Below are positions 19,274 through 28,737 of a stretch of 64,000 bases of DNA, piece by piece. Origin of the DNA: Fusobacterium necrophorum subsp. necrophorum (lineage in GTDB: Bacteria > Fusobacteriota > Fusobacteriia > Fusobacteriales > Fusobacteriaceae); NCBI RefSeq assembly GCF_004006635.1, contig NZ_CP034842.1:930001-994000 (forward strand), read 5' to 3'. Positions within the stretch are counted from its first letter, which is position 1, and the number at the start of each line of letters is the position of its first letter. The notes beneath the pieces were generated by a model that saw nothing but the letters and a program-made list of their open reading frames with translations, was not told the origin of the DNA and did no database searches. Both the position numbers and the translations under genes were made by a program.

Positions 19274-20215
19274 ATGAAAACAGCATTGATAGGTTATACA
19301 GGTTTTGTAGGAAGTAATATAGTAAAAAATATGAGCTTTACAGATTACTATAATTCTAAAAATATCCAAGACATTCTTGGAAAAGAATACGATTTTGTCA
19401 TTTCTGCTGGAATTAGAGCTGAAAAATATTTGGCAAATCGTTGCCCAGAAAGAGATTGGGCAGAAATTCAAAAGTTTTTTGAAACTTTAAACATGGCAAA
19501 AAGAATTAAAAAATTAGTATTGATCTCTACAATAGATGTTTATCAAAATCCAGTGAATGTAGATGAAGATACCATCATAGAGGAAGAGAACTTACACTCT
19601 TATGGAAAGCATCGATATTTGGTAGAAAAATATGTCAAAGAAAAATTCGAAAATTTCTTAATTGTGAGATTACCCGGATTAGTTGGAACAAATTTAAAGA
19701 AAAATTTTATCTACGATATGATGACAAGAATTCCAAATATAATTATGAAAGAAAAATTCGAGAAGATTTTAAAGGAAACTGGAGAGCAGAATAGAAAAAA
19801 ATTAAATACTTATTATCATAAAGATATAGATGGTAATTATAGATTTACTGGGGAAAAATCGAAAGAATTAGTAAAGTTTTTTGAAAGTATAAATTTTACT
19901 AGTCTGGTTTTTACAGATTCTAGAAGTAGTTTTCAGTTTTATCATCTCAATCATTTAGTAAAAGATATTCAAATAGCATTGGAATATAATATTAAGGTTT
20001 TGAATATTAGTACAGAACCTGTTACTGCAAGGGAAGTAGCAAAAGAATGTTTTGATTATAATTTTGTTCATGAAATAAAAGGAGAAACAATTCCTAGATA
20101 CAATGTGAAATCAAAATATTTTCAATTGTACAATGGAGAGGAAGGATATTTGTATCGGAAAAAAGAAGTATTGGAAGAAATAAAAAAGTTTGTAAAATAC
20201 AGGGAGAAATTATAA
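19274..20215 (+). CDS. SDR-family nucleotide-sugar dehydrogenase/epimerase, first gene of a sugar trio
   Basis: A 313-aa protein starting MKTALIGYTGFVGSNIVKNM, an NAD(P)-binding GxxGFVG motif. The active-site region is LISTIDVYQNP then HSYGKHRYLVEK: Tyr110 is present but the position of the catalytic Lys (Tyr+4) is Arg114. RLPGLVGTNLKKNFIYDM and FQFYHLNHLVKDI follow. It is likely to act on a nucleotide or free sugar; the Lys-to-Arg change may alter or reduce classic SDR chemistry. Start ATG 19274 follows TTGGGAGGA. It runs straight into the isomerase gene (4-base gap) and the FAD oxidoreductase gene. Confidence 0.78.
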   Translation: MKTALIGYTGFVGSNIVKNMSFTDYYNSKNIQDILGKEYDFVISAGIRAEKYLANRCPERDWAEIQKFFETLNMAKRIKKLVLISTIDVYQNPVNVDEDTIIEEENLHSYGKHRYLVEKYVKEKFENFLIVRLPGLVGTNLKKNFIYDMMTRIPNIIMKEKFEKILKETGEQNRKKLNTYYHKDIDGNYRFTGEKSKELVKFFESINFTSLVFTDSRSSFQFYHLNHLVKDIQIALEYNIKVLNISTEPVTAREVAKECFDYNFVHEIKGETIPRYNVKSKYFQLYNGEEGYLYRKKEVLEEIKKFVKYREKL

Positions 20216-20219
20216 TAAT

Positions 20220-21014
20220 ATGAAGCTAGCTATTTCTAATATTGCTTGGAATGAAAAAGATGATGAAACTATATATGAAAAAATGCAAGATTTGCATTTT
20301 CAATTTTTGGAAATAGCACCTACAAGGTGGGTTGTGAAAAATCCATATAGTGCTAATAACATAGAAGAAGCGAAAATAATAGTTCAGAATATTAGAGAAA
20401 AATATGGAATCAAAGTTTGCTCCATGCAGTCTATTCTATATGGAGTCAAAGAAAGATTGTTTTATAGTAAGCAGGAACGAGAAATTTTACAAAAGAAAGT
20501 GAAAGAAGCAATTTATTATGCCAATCAGATAGGGTGTAGACATCTTGTTTTTGGTTCCCCAAAAAATAGAATTATAAAAAGCAAGAGTCAACATATAGAA
20601 GGAGTAGCTTTTTTTAAAGAGTTAACACAGTATGCGAGAGAACAAGGAGTCTATTTGTCTATAGAAGCAAATCCAACGATTTATGACACGAATTATATCA
20701 ACACCACAGAAGAGGCATTAAAATTAGTACAAGAAGTACAGGATGAATACTTTGGGATTAATTATGATTTGGGAACAGTAATTCAAAATGGGGAAACTCT
20801 CGATATTTTAAAGGAGAATATGGAAAAAATACATCATATTCACATTAGTGAACCACATTTAAAAAGTATTCAAAAGAGAGTAATCCATAGAGAGTTATCT
20901 GAAATATTGAAAAAATATTGCTATAAGAATGTCATTTCCATTGAGATGAAGAAAACAGAGAATATTCAAGAGATCTTTAATATTCTTGCTTATATTTCAA
21001 AAATTTTTTCATAA
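20220..21014 (+). CDS. Sugar phosphate isomerase/epimerase, AP-endonuclease-2 TIM barrel
   Basis: A 264-aa TIM-barrel protein of the xylose-isomerase-like family. Metal ligands can be picked out: the Glu in YLSIEANPTIYDTNY, the Asp in FGINYDLGTV, the His in HHIHISEPH and the C-terminal Glu in VISIEMKKTE. CSMQSILYGV and GCRHLVFGSPKNR are typical barrel strands. It probably isomerises or epimerises an oxidised sugar. The position between an SDR and an FAD oxidoreductase suggests that the three carry out one modification, with the isomerase working on the keto intermediate. Confidence 0.78.
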   Translation: MKLAISNIAWNEKDDETIYEKMQDLHFQFLEIAPTRWVVKNPYSANNIEEAKIIVQNIREKYGIKVCSMQSILYGVKERLFYSKQEREILQKKVKEAIYYANQIGCRHLVFGSPKNRIIKSKSQHIEGVAFFKELTQYAREQGVYLSIEANPTIYDTNYINTTEEALKLVQEVQDEYFGINYDLGTVIQNGETLDILKENMEKIHHIHISEPHLKSIQKRVIHRELSEILKKYCYKNVISIEMKKTENIQEIFNILAYISKIFS

Positions 21015-21038
21015 GAATAACAATAGAAGAGGAGTATT

Positions 21039-22163
21039 ATGAATCTAAAATATGACAAAATCATTATTGGAGCAGGAATCTATGGAATGTATGCTGCCAA
21101 AAGAATATTAAAGAAAAATCCTAATATGAAAGTTCTTATATTGGAGATAGAAAAAAGTTATTTTCGTCGAGCTTCTTATATAAACCAAGCAAGACTTCAT
21201 AATGGGTATCATTATCCAAGAAGTTATTCCACAGCCTTGAAAACAGTGAGATATTTCGATAGATTTTACCGAGATTTTCACAAAAGTATTCATGATGGTT
21301 TTGAAAAAATATATGCAATTGCTTCTGAATATAGTTGGACTAATGGAGAACAATTTCAAAAATTTTGTGATAATTTGGGTGTGAAGTGTGAGGAGATTCC
21401 TAAAAAAAAGTATTTTAATGAACACACAATTGATAAAGCTTTTTTAACAGAGGAAGTTTCCTTTGATGCTAAAAAAATAGGAGATCAGCTGTATCAGGAA
21501 TTAGTAGAATTAAATTGTGAAATACAGTTTAATACAGAAATCATAGCAATAAAAAAAGAAAGAGATAAATATATTCTTAGTACCAAAACAGGGAAAAATT
21601 ATGTAACTTCTTTTATATTAAATGCTACCTATGCAGGAACAAATAAAATTCATAGCTTGATCGGTTTTGAATATTTACCTATCAAATATGAATTTTGTGA
21701 AGTTATTTTGTGTGAAGTGTCTGAGAATATAAGAAATGTAGGATTAACAGTTATGGATGGGCCTTTTTTTTCTATTATGCCTTTCGGATTGACAGGGTAT
21801 CACTCCATTACTTCTGTTTCCAGAACACCACATTTTACAAGTTATGAATTTGTACCGCCTTACGATTGTGGTGGAGAGAAGAAATTACAAAGAACGGAAG
21901 AACATAAAAAAGCTTGTATTCATTGTGGTATTTTTCCTAAAACAGCCTTTGATGAGATGGTACAGATTGCAAGAAAGTATCTAAATTCAGAGATCGAAAT
22001 TAAATATATAAAGTCATTATACACTATAAAACCTATTATGCTTTCTTCAGAAATAGATGATTCTAGACCTACCATTATAAAACAATATTCTGAAAAACCT
22101 GATTTTTATACCGTATTTTCTGGGAAAGTTAATGCTATATATGATTTAGATGAAATATTATAA
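21039..22163 (+). CDS. FAD-dependent oxidoreductase (DAO family)
   Basis: A 374-aa flavoprotein. The N-terminus YDKIIIGAGIYGMYAAKRIL is the dinucleotide-binding GxGxxG motif, followed by a Glu-ended strand (KVLILEIE). NQARLHNGYHYPRS is the substrate-side block seen in polysaccharide-linked DAO proteins, and FILNATYAGTNK a further FAD contact. It should oxidise a C-O or C-N bond of a sugar precursor. GAGGAG precedes ATG 21039. Third gene of the SDR/isomerase/flavoprotein trio; I know no characterised pathway that uses exactly this trio. Confidence 0.8.
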   Translation: MNLKYDKIIIGAGIYGMYAAKRILKKNPNMKVLILEIEKSYFRRASYINQARLHNGYHYPRSYSTALKTVRYFDRFYRDFHKSIHDGFEKIYAIASEYSWTNGEQFQKFCDNLGVKCEEIPKKKYFNEHTIDKAFLTEEVSFDAKKIGDQLYQELVELNCEIQFNTEIIAIKKERDKYILSTKTGKNYVTSFILNATYAGTNKIHSLIGFEYLPIKYEFCEVILCEVSENIRNVGLTVMDGPFFSIMPFGLTGYHSITSVSRTPHFTSYEFVPPYDCGGEKKLQRTEEHKKACIHCGIFPKTAFDEMVQIARKYLNSEIEIKYIKSLYTIKPIMLSSEIDDSRPTIIKQYSEKPDFYTVFSGKVNAIYDLDEIL

Positions 22164-22186
22164 CACCATGATAAGGGGCTAGATAT

Positions 22187-23095
22187 ATGAATATAACTTT
22201 GGAGCAGAATTATATTTCTGTTGTGTTAGTCATTCACGATTTTACAGAAGAAATAAATTTAAAAATAAAAAATATAGAAAAAGTGTTAAAAACTCACTTT
22301 AAGGCTAGTGAATTTATTATAGTTGATAATACTTTGGAAGAAATAGAGTGGAAGGAAAAATTGACTATAAAAAATAAGTATACGATTATTAAACTTCCTA
22401 TCAAACATAGCGGGCAAAGGGCATTAAATGCTGGAATAGCTATGGCAATTGGAGATTATATTGTAGAGATAGAAGATTTCTCTGTGGATATAGATTATAA
22501 TGTATTATTAGAAATGTATAAAAAAAGTCAGGAATCTTATGATTTTATTTTTTTAACTCCTAAGAAAGTAAAAATAAGTTCTATGATATTTTATAAAATA
22601 ATCAATCATTATTTTAAAAATAAATGGAATGAAAAAGTAGGAAGTTCTCTTATGATTCTTTCCTCAAGGAGAGGACAAAATAAAATATCAGAACTCGGGA
22701 ATCAAATTATCAATAGAAACCTTGCATATATTTTGTCTGGATTAAAAAACTATTCTATCACAATAGATTTGAAATATAAAAATAAAAAAAATTTTTCTAA
22801 AAATTTGATGCTGATGTTTGATAGCTTGCTTTATTACACAGACATTCTTATTTTATTATCTCAAAGCCTATCTTTTTTCTTTTTAATATTATTTATTTTT
22901 GAAATAGTTTATTGCTTTACTTTAGAGTTTTTTTATAGTGATATTACAGTGTGGATATTTCTATCCATTATAGTCAGTTTAGCTTTTTGCGGAATATTTT
23001 TTATGCTAAGTATTATCATAAGATATTTACATCATATCTTAAAAGGTTCTTCTCAAGCAAAAAGTTATATCTATAGCTTTATTGACAAGCAATGA
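22187..23095 (+). CDS. GT2-like glycosyltransferase with two C-terminal membrane helices
   Basis: A 302-aa protein with a divergent GT-A domain: SVVLVIHDFTEEI, EFIIVDNTLEE, HSGQRALNAGIAMAIGDYIVEIED. The last block is the one used by dolichol-phosphate-mannose-synthase-like enzymes (here EIED replaces the usual DxD). Two hydrophobic segments at about residues 220-245 and 255-285 anchor it in the membrane, like GtrB/ArnC. It may load a sugar on undecaprenyl phosphate or extend the repeat. It follows the flavoprotein gene by 23 bases. Confidence 0.78.
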   Translation: MNITLEQNYISVVLVIHDFTEEINLKIKNIEKVLKTHFKASEFIIVDNTLEEIEWKEKLTIKNKYTIIKLPIKHSGQRALNAGIAMAIGDYIVEIEDFSVDIDYNVLLEMYKKSQESYDFIFLTPKKVKISSMIFYKIINHYFKNKWNEKVGSSLMILSSRRGQNKISELGNQIINRNLAYILSGLKNYSITIDLKYKNKKNFSKNLMLMFDSLLYYTDILILLSQSLSFFFLILFIFEIVYCFTLEFFYSDITVWIFLSIIVSLAFCGIFFMLSIIIRYLHHILKGSSQAKSYIYSFIDKQ

Positions 23096-23743
23096 GAGTA
23101 AGTATTGGAAAACAAAAAGGAATAAGGAAAAGTATGGGTATATTTATGAAAAACAAATAGTAAAACCAAATGAAATTATATTTGTAGAAGATGGAAAACT
23201 AACAGAGGAGCTTTATCAAGAAATAAATATTTTTTGAAAATGATATTCGCAATATTATGTGATAAATATAAAATACGATTTTCACCTGAACTATCTTTAG
23301 GGGAGTATTTAGCAGTTATTCCTAAATTATTTATTATACAAGTGGAATATCGAAAATAGATAAAGCCTATTTACATTATGTTCAAAATCCAAGAAGTATA
23401 ACATATAACACAAACTAATAATTATAAAAAAATTTTTGATGTTTATTATGTCTTAAAAGATTTAGAACAATTTTTTAAGCACGAAGTACTTTCTATTGAT
23501 ATCTTGAAAACAAATGAATTAAGTTCTTGTCTATTTAATAATACTTGTCATTTTGAAGATTCAGATTATGCAAAAATAGTAGAAGAATATTTGACTTTAA
23601 TTCAAAAAATAGATGTAAGAAAAATACAAAAAAGAGAAATTGAAATATTAGCAAAGTTGTTTCAGTGGAAAATTTTTAACAACAGAGTAAGTTTTAGGTT
23701 AATTTGGAAAATAATAAATACTTTTCTAAGGAAGGGAAGGTAA
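23096..23743 (+). pseudogene. Glycosyltransferase family 2 remnant
   Basis: Broken frames hold KPNEIIFVEDGKLTEELYQE, the GT2 donor-site block, then a short SGISKIDKAYLHYVQNP with NPRSITYNTN, and a C-terminal 79-residue open stretch from 23,504 with KTNELSSCLFNNTCHF. There are several stops and shifts and a large internal loss. It lies between two live glycosyltransferase genes in the same direction, so a step has been lost from this pathway. Confidence 0.7.
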
Positions 23744-23757
23744 AAGGAGGAGAAAAT

Positions 23758-24699
23758 ATGAAATGGAAACAACTGTTGAGAAAAATATTTCCTAAGAAAA
23801 TATATTTTTTTCTGAGAACAACATGGGATTTTACAATGCAAAATAAAGTGTCTAAGGAGTTGGATAAATTACTAGCTTTATATTTTGATGGTAAATTGGA
23901 AGTTTTTTCATTTACTCCTAAAAAAAAATTGGAAAATAAAAAAATAATATGGCAATTTTGGGGACAAGGTTGGGAGTATGAAAAACTTCCAGACATTGTA
24001 AAACTTTGTTATAAATCTGTCGAAAAATATAAAGGAGAATATGAAGTTATTCGTTTGGATGAACATTCCATCCAAGAATACCTTGATTTTCCTGAATTTG
24101 TTTTTGAAAGGTTAAGAAAAAAACAAATACCATATGCAAATTTTGCTGATTTATTGAGAGTAGCGTTATTGGATTTATATGGTGGGGTTTCTTTAGATCC
24201 CACTGTAATTTTGACTGGAAGGCTAGAAAATAAAATAGGAGAAAAAGGATATTTTTCTTTTCAACGTTCTGAAGAAGCAGAGCATAAAAATATTTGGAAA
24301 AATTTTGATTGTAGTTATTTTTCTTGGGATAGAAGAAATAAAGTAAAACTTCTTAGTAGTATTATGTATGCTGAGCAAGGAAATATTGTGATTCATACTA
24401 TGCTACAATTAACACTGCATTATTGGAAAAAAAAGAAAAGTATTGATTATTACTTTTTTTTCCAAGTTTTATATACAGAGATAATCGAAAAATATTTAAC
24501 AAAAGAACAATGCATTGTAGAGGACGATACTGTGCCACATGAGTTAGCAAAAGATTTGTTTAAAGAATATTCAGAAGAACGATTATCAAAAATAATCTCT
24601 AGAAACTTTCTACATAAATTGAATCATAAAGTGTCCCCTGATTTACTCAAAAAGGAAAATACTATCTATCAATACTTGATAAAATTATATCAAGTATAG
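23758..24699 (+). CDS. Capsular polysaccharide synthesis glycosyltransferase (GT32-like)
   Basis: A 313-aa protein. IIWQFWGQGWEYEKLPDIVK and EVIRLDEHSIQEYLDFP are the opening blocks of the Caps_synth / Gly_transf_sug family, and QIPYANFADLLRVALLDLYGG leads to the site SLDPTVI, where the family usually has a DxD-type pair (here only one Asp is visible). It should transfer a hexose onto the growing glycan at the cytoplasmic face. ATG 23758 is chosen because AAGGAGG lies at 23,744-23,750; the longer frame from 23,704 overlaps the preceding pseudogene and has no such site. Confidence 0.83.
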   Translation: MKWKQLLRKIFPKKIYFFLRTTWDFTMQNKVSKELDKLLALYFDGKLEVFSFTPKKKLENKKIIWQFWGQGWEYEKLPDIVKLCYKSVEKYKGEYEVIRLDEHSIQEYLDFPEFVFERLRKKQIPYANFADLLRVALLDLYGGVSLDPTVILTGRLENKIGEKGYFSFQRSEEAEHKNIWKNFDCSYFSWDRRNKVKLLSSIMYAEQGNIVIHTMLQLTLHYWKKKKSIDYYFFFQVLYTEIIEKYLTKEQCIVEDDTVPHELAKDLFKEYSEERLSKIISRNFLHKLNHKVSPDLLKKENTIYQYLIKLYQV

Positions 24700-24758
24700 A
24701 GATGAAGAAGAAAGAGAGTAAAAATTCTTCAAAATGAAATCATGAAGGGAGTATATAA

Positions 24759-25718
24759 GTGCAAATTTGTCATATCGGTAGCTATTATGGTCTTTTTATC
24801 TACTTATTGTTGCCTGAAATAAAGATAGAGGAAACTTTCTTTTTTTTGACTTCAGATTTAAAAGTAAATGTTGCTCCTGAACAGGTTTTTTATATGAAAG
24901 TAAAAAAAATGAGATTTCCTTTTAGAATTTTATATTATGATTTTTATTTAAGATATAGGCTTCATAGAGTAATAAAATATAAAAAGTTAGATACCAATCT
25001 GATTATAGGGCAGGATCATATTATAGGAAAAGATTATTTCTTAAAATATAACTATCATTTAGTGGAAGATGGATTGGGACTTTATTCTACTTTTTATATA
25101 GAGCAAGCGAAATATAAAAAGAGATATTTTTTGAATAAGATGTTAAGAAGAAAACGTTGGAATGGAATGGAGAATACAGTAACAAAAATATATTTGACAA
25201 AAAAAGAAAATATTCCTCATGAGATAAGACATAAAGTTGAACTTATAAACTTAAAAGAGCTATGGAAGAAAAAAACAGAAGAAGAAAAAACAAAAATTTT
25301 GAAGATATTTGATTTTAGTATAGAGAAAATGAAAAATCTGTCTGCAAAAAATTATATTTTGTTCACTCAACCTTTATCGGAGGACTCTGTTATTAGTGAA
25401 GAAGAAAAAATAGATATTTATAAAAAAGTAATTAAAAATTATGATAAAAAGAAGTTGATTATTAAAACTCATCCTAGGGAAACTACAGATTATAGTAAGA
25501 TATTTCCAGAAATTGCTATATTAAATGCCAAATTTCCGGCAGAGCTATTGTTTATTTTCAATATTCCTTTTGAAAAAGTGATAACTTTGTTTTCAACTTC
25601 TGTTATGATATTTGAGAATAGTGTAGAAATAGATTTTTATGGAACAGAAGTCAATGAAAAACTATTAAGAAGATTTGGAGCAACAGAAAATATCATGAAA
25701 AGGAATGTTTATATTTAA
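24759..25718 (+). CDS. GT52-like sialyltransferase family protein
   Basis: A 319-aa protein beginning MQICHIGSYYGLFIY. It carries both signature motifs of bacterial sialyltransferases: EDG at residues 103-105 (HLVEDGLGLYS) and HP at 238-239 (IIKTHPRETTDY). The C-terminal LFSTSVMIFENS contains the Ser-Ser/Thr block found near the CMP pocket. GT52 enzymes move sialic acid or other sugars to lipooligosaccharide. Start is GTG 24759 with GAAGGGAG upstream. A CMP-sugar synthetase gene lies 2.3 kb downstream in the same operon, which fits use of a CMP-nonulosonate donor. Confidence 0.75.
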   Translation: MQICHIGSYYGLFIYLLLPEIKIEETFFFLTSDLKVNVAPEQVFYMKVKKMRFPFRILYYDFYLRYRLHRVIKYKKLDTNLIIGQDHIIGKDYFLKYNYHLVEDGLGLYSTFYIEQAKYKKRYFLNKMLRRKRWNGMENTVTKIYLTKKENIPHEIRHKVELINLKELWKKKTEEEKTKILKIFDFSIEKMKNLSAKNYILFTQPLSEDSVISEEEKIDIYKKVIKNYDKKKLIIKTHPRETTDYSKIFPEIAILNAKFPAELLFIFNIPFEKVITLFSTSVMIFENSVEIDFYGTEVNEKLLRRFGATENIMKRNVYI

Positions 25719-25741
25719 GAAAAATTTTGAAATAAAAATCA

Positions 25742-27004
25742 ATGGAGCCGAAGGTGAAAGAAAATAAAATACTAAAAAATTCTATATGGATGTTGTTTGA
25801 TAGAGTGTATTTCCTATTTTTACAGTTTTTTATAGGAGTAAAAATTGCGAATTATTATGGAACAAAGATAAATGGAAGTTATGCGTTGGCTTCTTCTTAT
25901 GCTGCTTTCATTATTTTACTATTGGAATTACCGAATATAGGAGTACTTAAAATATTTTATAGAAAAGACACCAGAACGGTGTTTACTCATTTAATATTTT
26001 CCATTGTTATTTCCTCTTTATTAGCTGTTTTTATTCTTATAAATTACGATAATACTTTGTTTGCCACTTTGTTATGTTTATTGTTGATTTCTTCTTGCCT
26101 TTCTAAATTAAGTTCTGTAATTTCTTCTTATTTTGAGTATCGTTTAGAGTTATCTAAAGTTATTTTGTCCATGAATATCTTGACAACAATTTCCTATTGT
26201 GTACAATTCTATGTAATGTATCGGAATATGACAATAATAGAAGTACTGTATATTCGTATTTTAGAAAATCTCATTAAATTTATTGTAATGAGTATTCTAT
26301 TTTGGAAGCAAAAATATGATCAAGTATTTCAATATAGTGCTTCTCTTTTAAAACATATTCTGAAAGACAGTATGTATCTTTGGATTACTCATATTTCTTT
26401 TGTAGCTTATACGCAATTAGATAAGGTTATGCTTGGAAATTTGTTAGGAAAAGAAGCAGTGGGGATTTATTCGATTGGAGTTTCTTTAGCCAATATGACT
26501 TTACTATTTATTCATCCTATTACAGTTTCTATCTTTCCCAAAATGTTAAGATTGTATCAAAAAAATAGAAAGAAATACATGAAAAAATATCAAAAATTTA
26601 CTACAATGAGCACTCAAGTGTATTTATATGGAGGGATTGTTTCTTATTTTATTCTAAAAAAAGTATTTTTCATGGTATATTCCAAAGAATATGAAAATGC
26701 CATTGCCATATATGGGATTTTAATGTTTGCGATTCTATGGAAAGCGAATGCTTCTTTTCAAATTTCTCATATTACTATCATAGGAAAAACAAAAATGAAT
26801 TTTGTAAAAACTCTGATAGGATTGATGGGAAATATCTTATTAAATTGGTTTTTAATCCCCCGTTATGGAATAAACGGAGCAGCTTTTGCTACAGTTATTA
26901 CAAATTTTATTACTCTATTCTTATTGGATTTTTTTATTCCGAGTTATCGAGAACATGCTTGGATACAATGGAGAAGTTTTTATCAAATTCAAAAAATATT
27001 CTAA
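25742..27004 (+). CDS. wzx: Polysaccharide flippase (Wzx), second copy
   Basis: A 420-aa MOP-family protein with about twelve membrane helices: NSIWMLFDRVYFLFLQFFIG, ANYYGTKINGSYALASSYA, and near the C-terminus NWFLIPRYGINGAAFATVIT, the block shared by MATE and Wzx transporters. It would export the lipid-linked unit made by the GT52/CgtA-like operon around it. It is distinct in sequence from the flippases at 4,379 and 34,118. Confidence 0.87.
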   Translation: MEPKVKENKILKNSIWMLFDRVYFLFLQFFIGVKIANYYGTKINGSYALASSYAAFIILLLELPNIGVLKIFYRKDTRTVFTHLIFSIVISSLLAVFILINYDNTLFATLLCLLLISSCLSKLSSVISSYFEYRLELSKVILSMNILTTISYCVQFYVMYRNMTIIEVLYIRILENLIKFIVMSILFWKQKYDQVFQYSASLLKHILKDSMYLWITHISFVAYTQLDKVMLGNLLGKEAVGIYSIGVSLANMTLLFIHPITVSIFPKMLRLYQKNRKKYMKKYQKFTTMSTQVYLYGGIVSYFILKKVFFMVYSKEYENAIAIYGILMFAILWKANASFQISHITIIGKTKMNFVKTLIGLMGNILLNWFLIPRYGINGAAFATVITNFITLFLLDFFIPSYREHAWIQWRSFYQIQKIF

Positions 27005-27016
27005 GGAGCTATACTT

Positions 27017-27961
27017 ATGTATAAATTATTTGCACGTTTGAGGAAGGTCAAAAAACGAATTGGTACTTTGGGAATGTTGAAGAAGATTGTTATAATTCTA
27101 AGAAAGAAGATAGACACCCAAATGCAATGGAATTATAGAAAATTAGGAGTGAAATATCGGGAAGAACCTATTGAAATTTGGGCTTTTGTGAGAGCCAAAA
27201 ATGAAATAAAAACGATAGAAAGTTGTTTGAATAGTATATTACCGGTAATTCAAAAAGGGGTCATTGGATACAATAAGCTGAAAGAGGAGGAAGATGATGG
27301 AACGGAAGCCTTCATTTTAGATTTCTGTAAGAAAAATCCGGGCTTTATTTCTTTTCAATATGAACATGAAGTGATTCCGGCAAATGACATGAGATATCAG
27401 GATATTTCAGCTATTCCTGTTGAAAATAGAGTAGATAGTTATTGTAATGCAGTTTTATCAAAACTTCCCAAAAATATTTGGATGATGAAGATTGATTGTG
27501 ATCATGTCTTTGATACGGAAAAATTAGCACAGCTTCCTTATCTTATAAAAGAGGATAAGGATATGCTTTCTTTTACCAGAATGAATTTGCATTATGAAAA
27601 TAAACAGTTATTTTTTATTAATATCTACACAATCGCTGCTCCTGACGATTGGTTACTTTTAAAAAATACTAACTTAGTTTTCAAGTTTTCTAGTGGCTAT
27701 AAAGAAAATGGAAGTTTTTTCGCTTGGGAATACTTGGAAAATGAAACAGAGGATTTATTCTTTCAAAGAAAAATTTATTATACAGACTTAATAAACTGGC
27801 ACTTTCCTTTTATGAAAATTGGAAAATGTTTAGAACGTAGATATTTTACTCCATTCAGTGATTTTGAAATTTCTCTTAAATTAAAAAAGAAATTTCATAT
27901 TTCTGAGGATATGTTAGATGAAACGAGAATTTTAGAATTTTGTAAAAATTTTAAAAAGTAA
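27017..27961 (+). CDS. CgtA-like N-acetylgalactosaminyltransferase family protein
   Basis: A 314-aa GT-A protein. The block IWAFVRAKNEIKTIESCLNS-ILPVIQKGVIGYN, with ILDFCKKNPGFISFQY after it, closely follows what I recall of Campylobacter jejuni CgtA, the beta-1,4-GalNAc transferase of ganglioside-like lipooligosaccharide. The metal site is KIDCDHVFD (Asp160, Asp162). Residues 1-45 are basic and hydrophobic, suggesting membrane association. It sits between a flippase and a CMP-sugar synthetase. By family knowledge it may add HexNAc to a sialylated acceptor; the exact sugar is an inference. Confidence 0.7.
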   Translation: MYKLFARLRKVKKRIGTLGMLKKIVIILRKKIDTQMQWNYRKLGVKYREEPIEIWAFVRAKNEIKTIESCLNSILPVIQKGVIGYNKLKEEEDDGTEAFILDFCKKNPGFISFQYEHEVIPANDMRYQDISAIPVENRVDSYCNAVLSKLPKNIWMMKIDCDHVFDTEKLAQLPYLIKEDKDMLSFTRMNLHYENKQLFFINIYTIAAPDDWLLLKNTNLVFKFSSGYKENGSFFAWEYLENETEDLFFQRKIYYTDLINWHFPFMKIGKCLERRYFTPFSDFEISLKLKKKFHISEDMLDETRILEFCKNFKK

Positions 27962-27984
27962 GATAAGGAATAGAGGGATGATGT

Positions 27985-28698
27985 ATGTATCAAAATAAAA
28001 GGATTTTAGCAGTAATTCCGGCAAGAGGTGGAAGTAAGGGGATTCCTAAAAAGAATATTACTATGTTGGACGGGCTTCCACTGATTGTGTATACTTTAAA
28101 GTCAGCTCAACATTCCAAATATTTAGATAGAATAATTGTATCCACAGAAGATTTTGAAATTAAGAAAGTAGCGGAACAATATGGAGGAGAAGTTCCTTTT
28201 TTACGCCCTGTCGAATTAGCCCAAGATGATTCCAAGACAATAGATTGTATTTTACATACTATAGATACTTTAAAAAATATTCGAGAAACTTATGATTATG
28301 TAGTAATTCTACAATGTACAAGTCCTCTTAGAAAATCTTGGCATATCGATGAAGCGATTTCCAAGATAATTTCGGAAAACGGTACTTCTTTGGTTAGCGT
28401 TTCGGAAGTGGAAGAGCACCCGATTTTGATGAGAACTTTGAATACCGATGGCACTTTACAAAATTTATTGAATGTCAATAGCACCATAAGAAGACAGGAT
28501 TTTCCCAGCTTTTATAAAGTAGACGGAGCTATCTATATTCAAAAAATAGATGAAAATTTGAATAAAGATACCAGTTTAAATGATGGAAAATTGGCATATA
28601 TTATGGATAGAAAATATACAGTGGATATTGATGAATATTTAGATATTCGTAAGGTAGAATTGTATTTGAAAGAATTGCATAATTTAAAAATTTTTTAA
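27985..28698 (+). CDS. CMP-nonulosonate (acylneuraminate) cytidylyltransferase
   Basis: A 237-aa NeuA/PseF/LegF-type enzyme: ILAVIPARGGSKGIPKKNI is the CTP-binding start, followed by DRIIVSTEDFEI, VPFLRPVELAQDDSKT, VILQCTSPLRKSWHIDEAI and KVDGAIYIQ. It makes CMP-sialic acid or a relative such as CMP-legionaminate from CTP. ATG 27985 (ATGTATG context, GAGGGATG upstream). No nonulosonate synthase (NeuB type) is present in the window, so the acid must be made elsewhere or taken from the host. It is the last intact gene before the ISL3 breakpoint. Confidence 0.87.
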   Translation: MYQNKRILAVIPARGGSKGIPKKNITMLDGLPLIVYTLKSAQHSKYLDRIIVSTEDFEIKKVAEQYGGEVPFLRPVELAQDDSKTIDCILHTIDTLKNIRETYDYVVILQCTSPLRKSWHIDEAISKIISENGTSLVSVSEVEEHPILMRTLNTDGTLQNLLNVNSTIRRQDFPSFYKVDGAIYIQKIDENLNKDTSLNDGKLAYIMDRKYTVDIDEYLDIRKVELYLKELHNLKIF

Positions 28699-28737
28699 TT
28701 TTTCTATTGATTTTATATAGTTAGTTTATTTTTGTAA

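Noticed and set aside
26737-27024. A 95-codon open frame inside the second flippase gene
   Set aside because: It lies wholly within and out of frame with a clear Wzx gene and has no motif.
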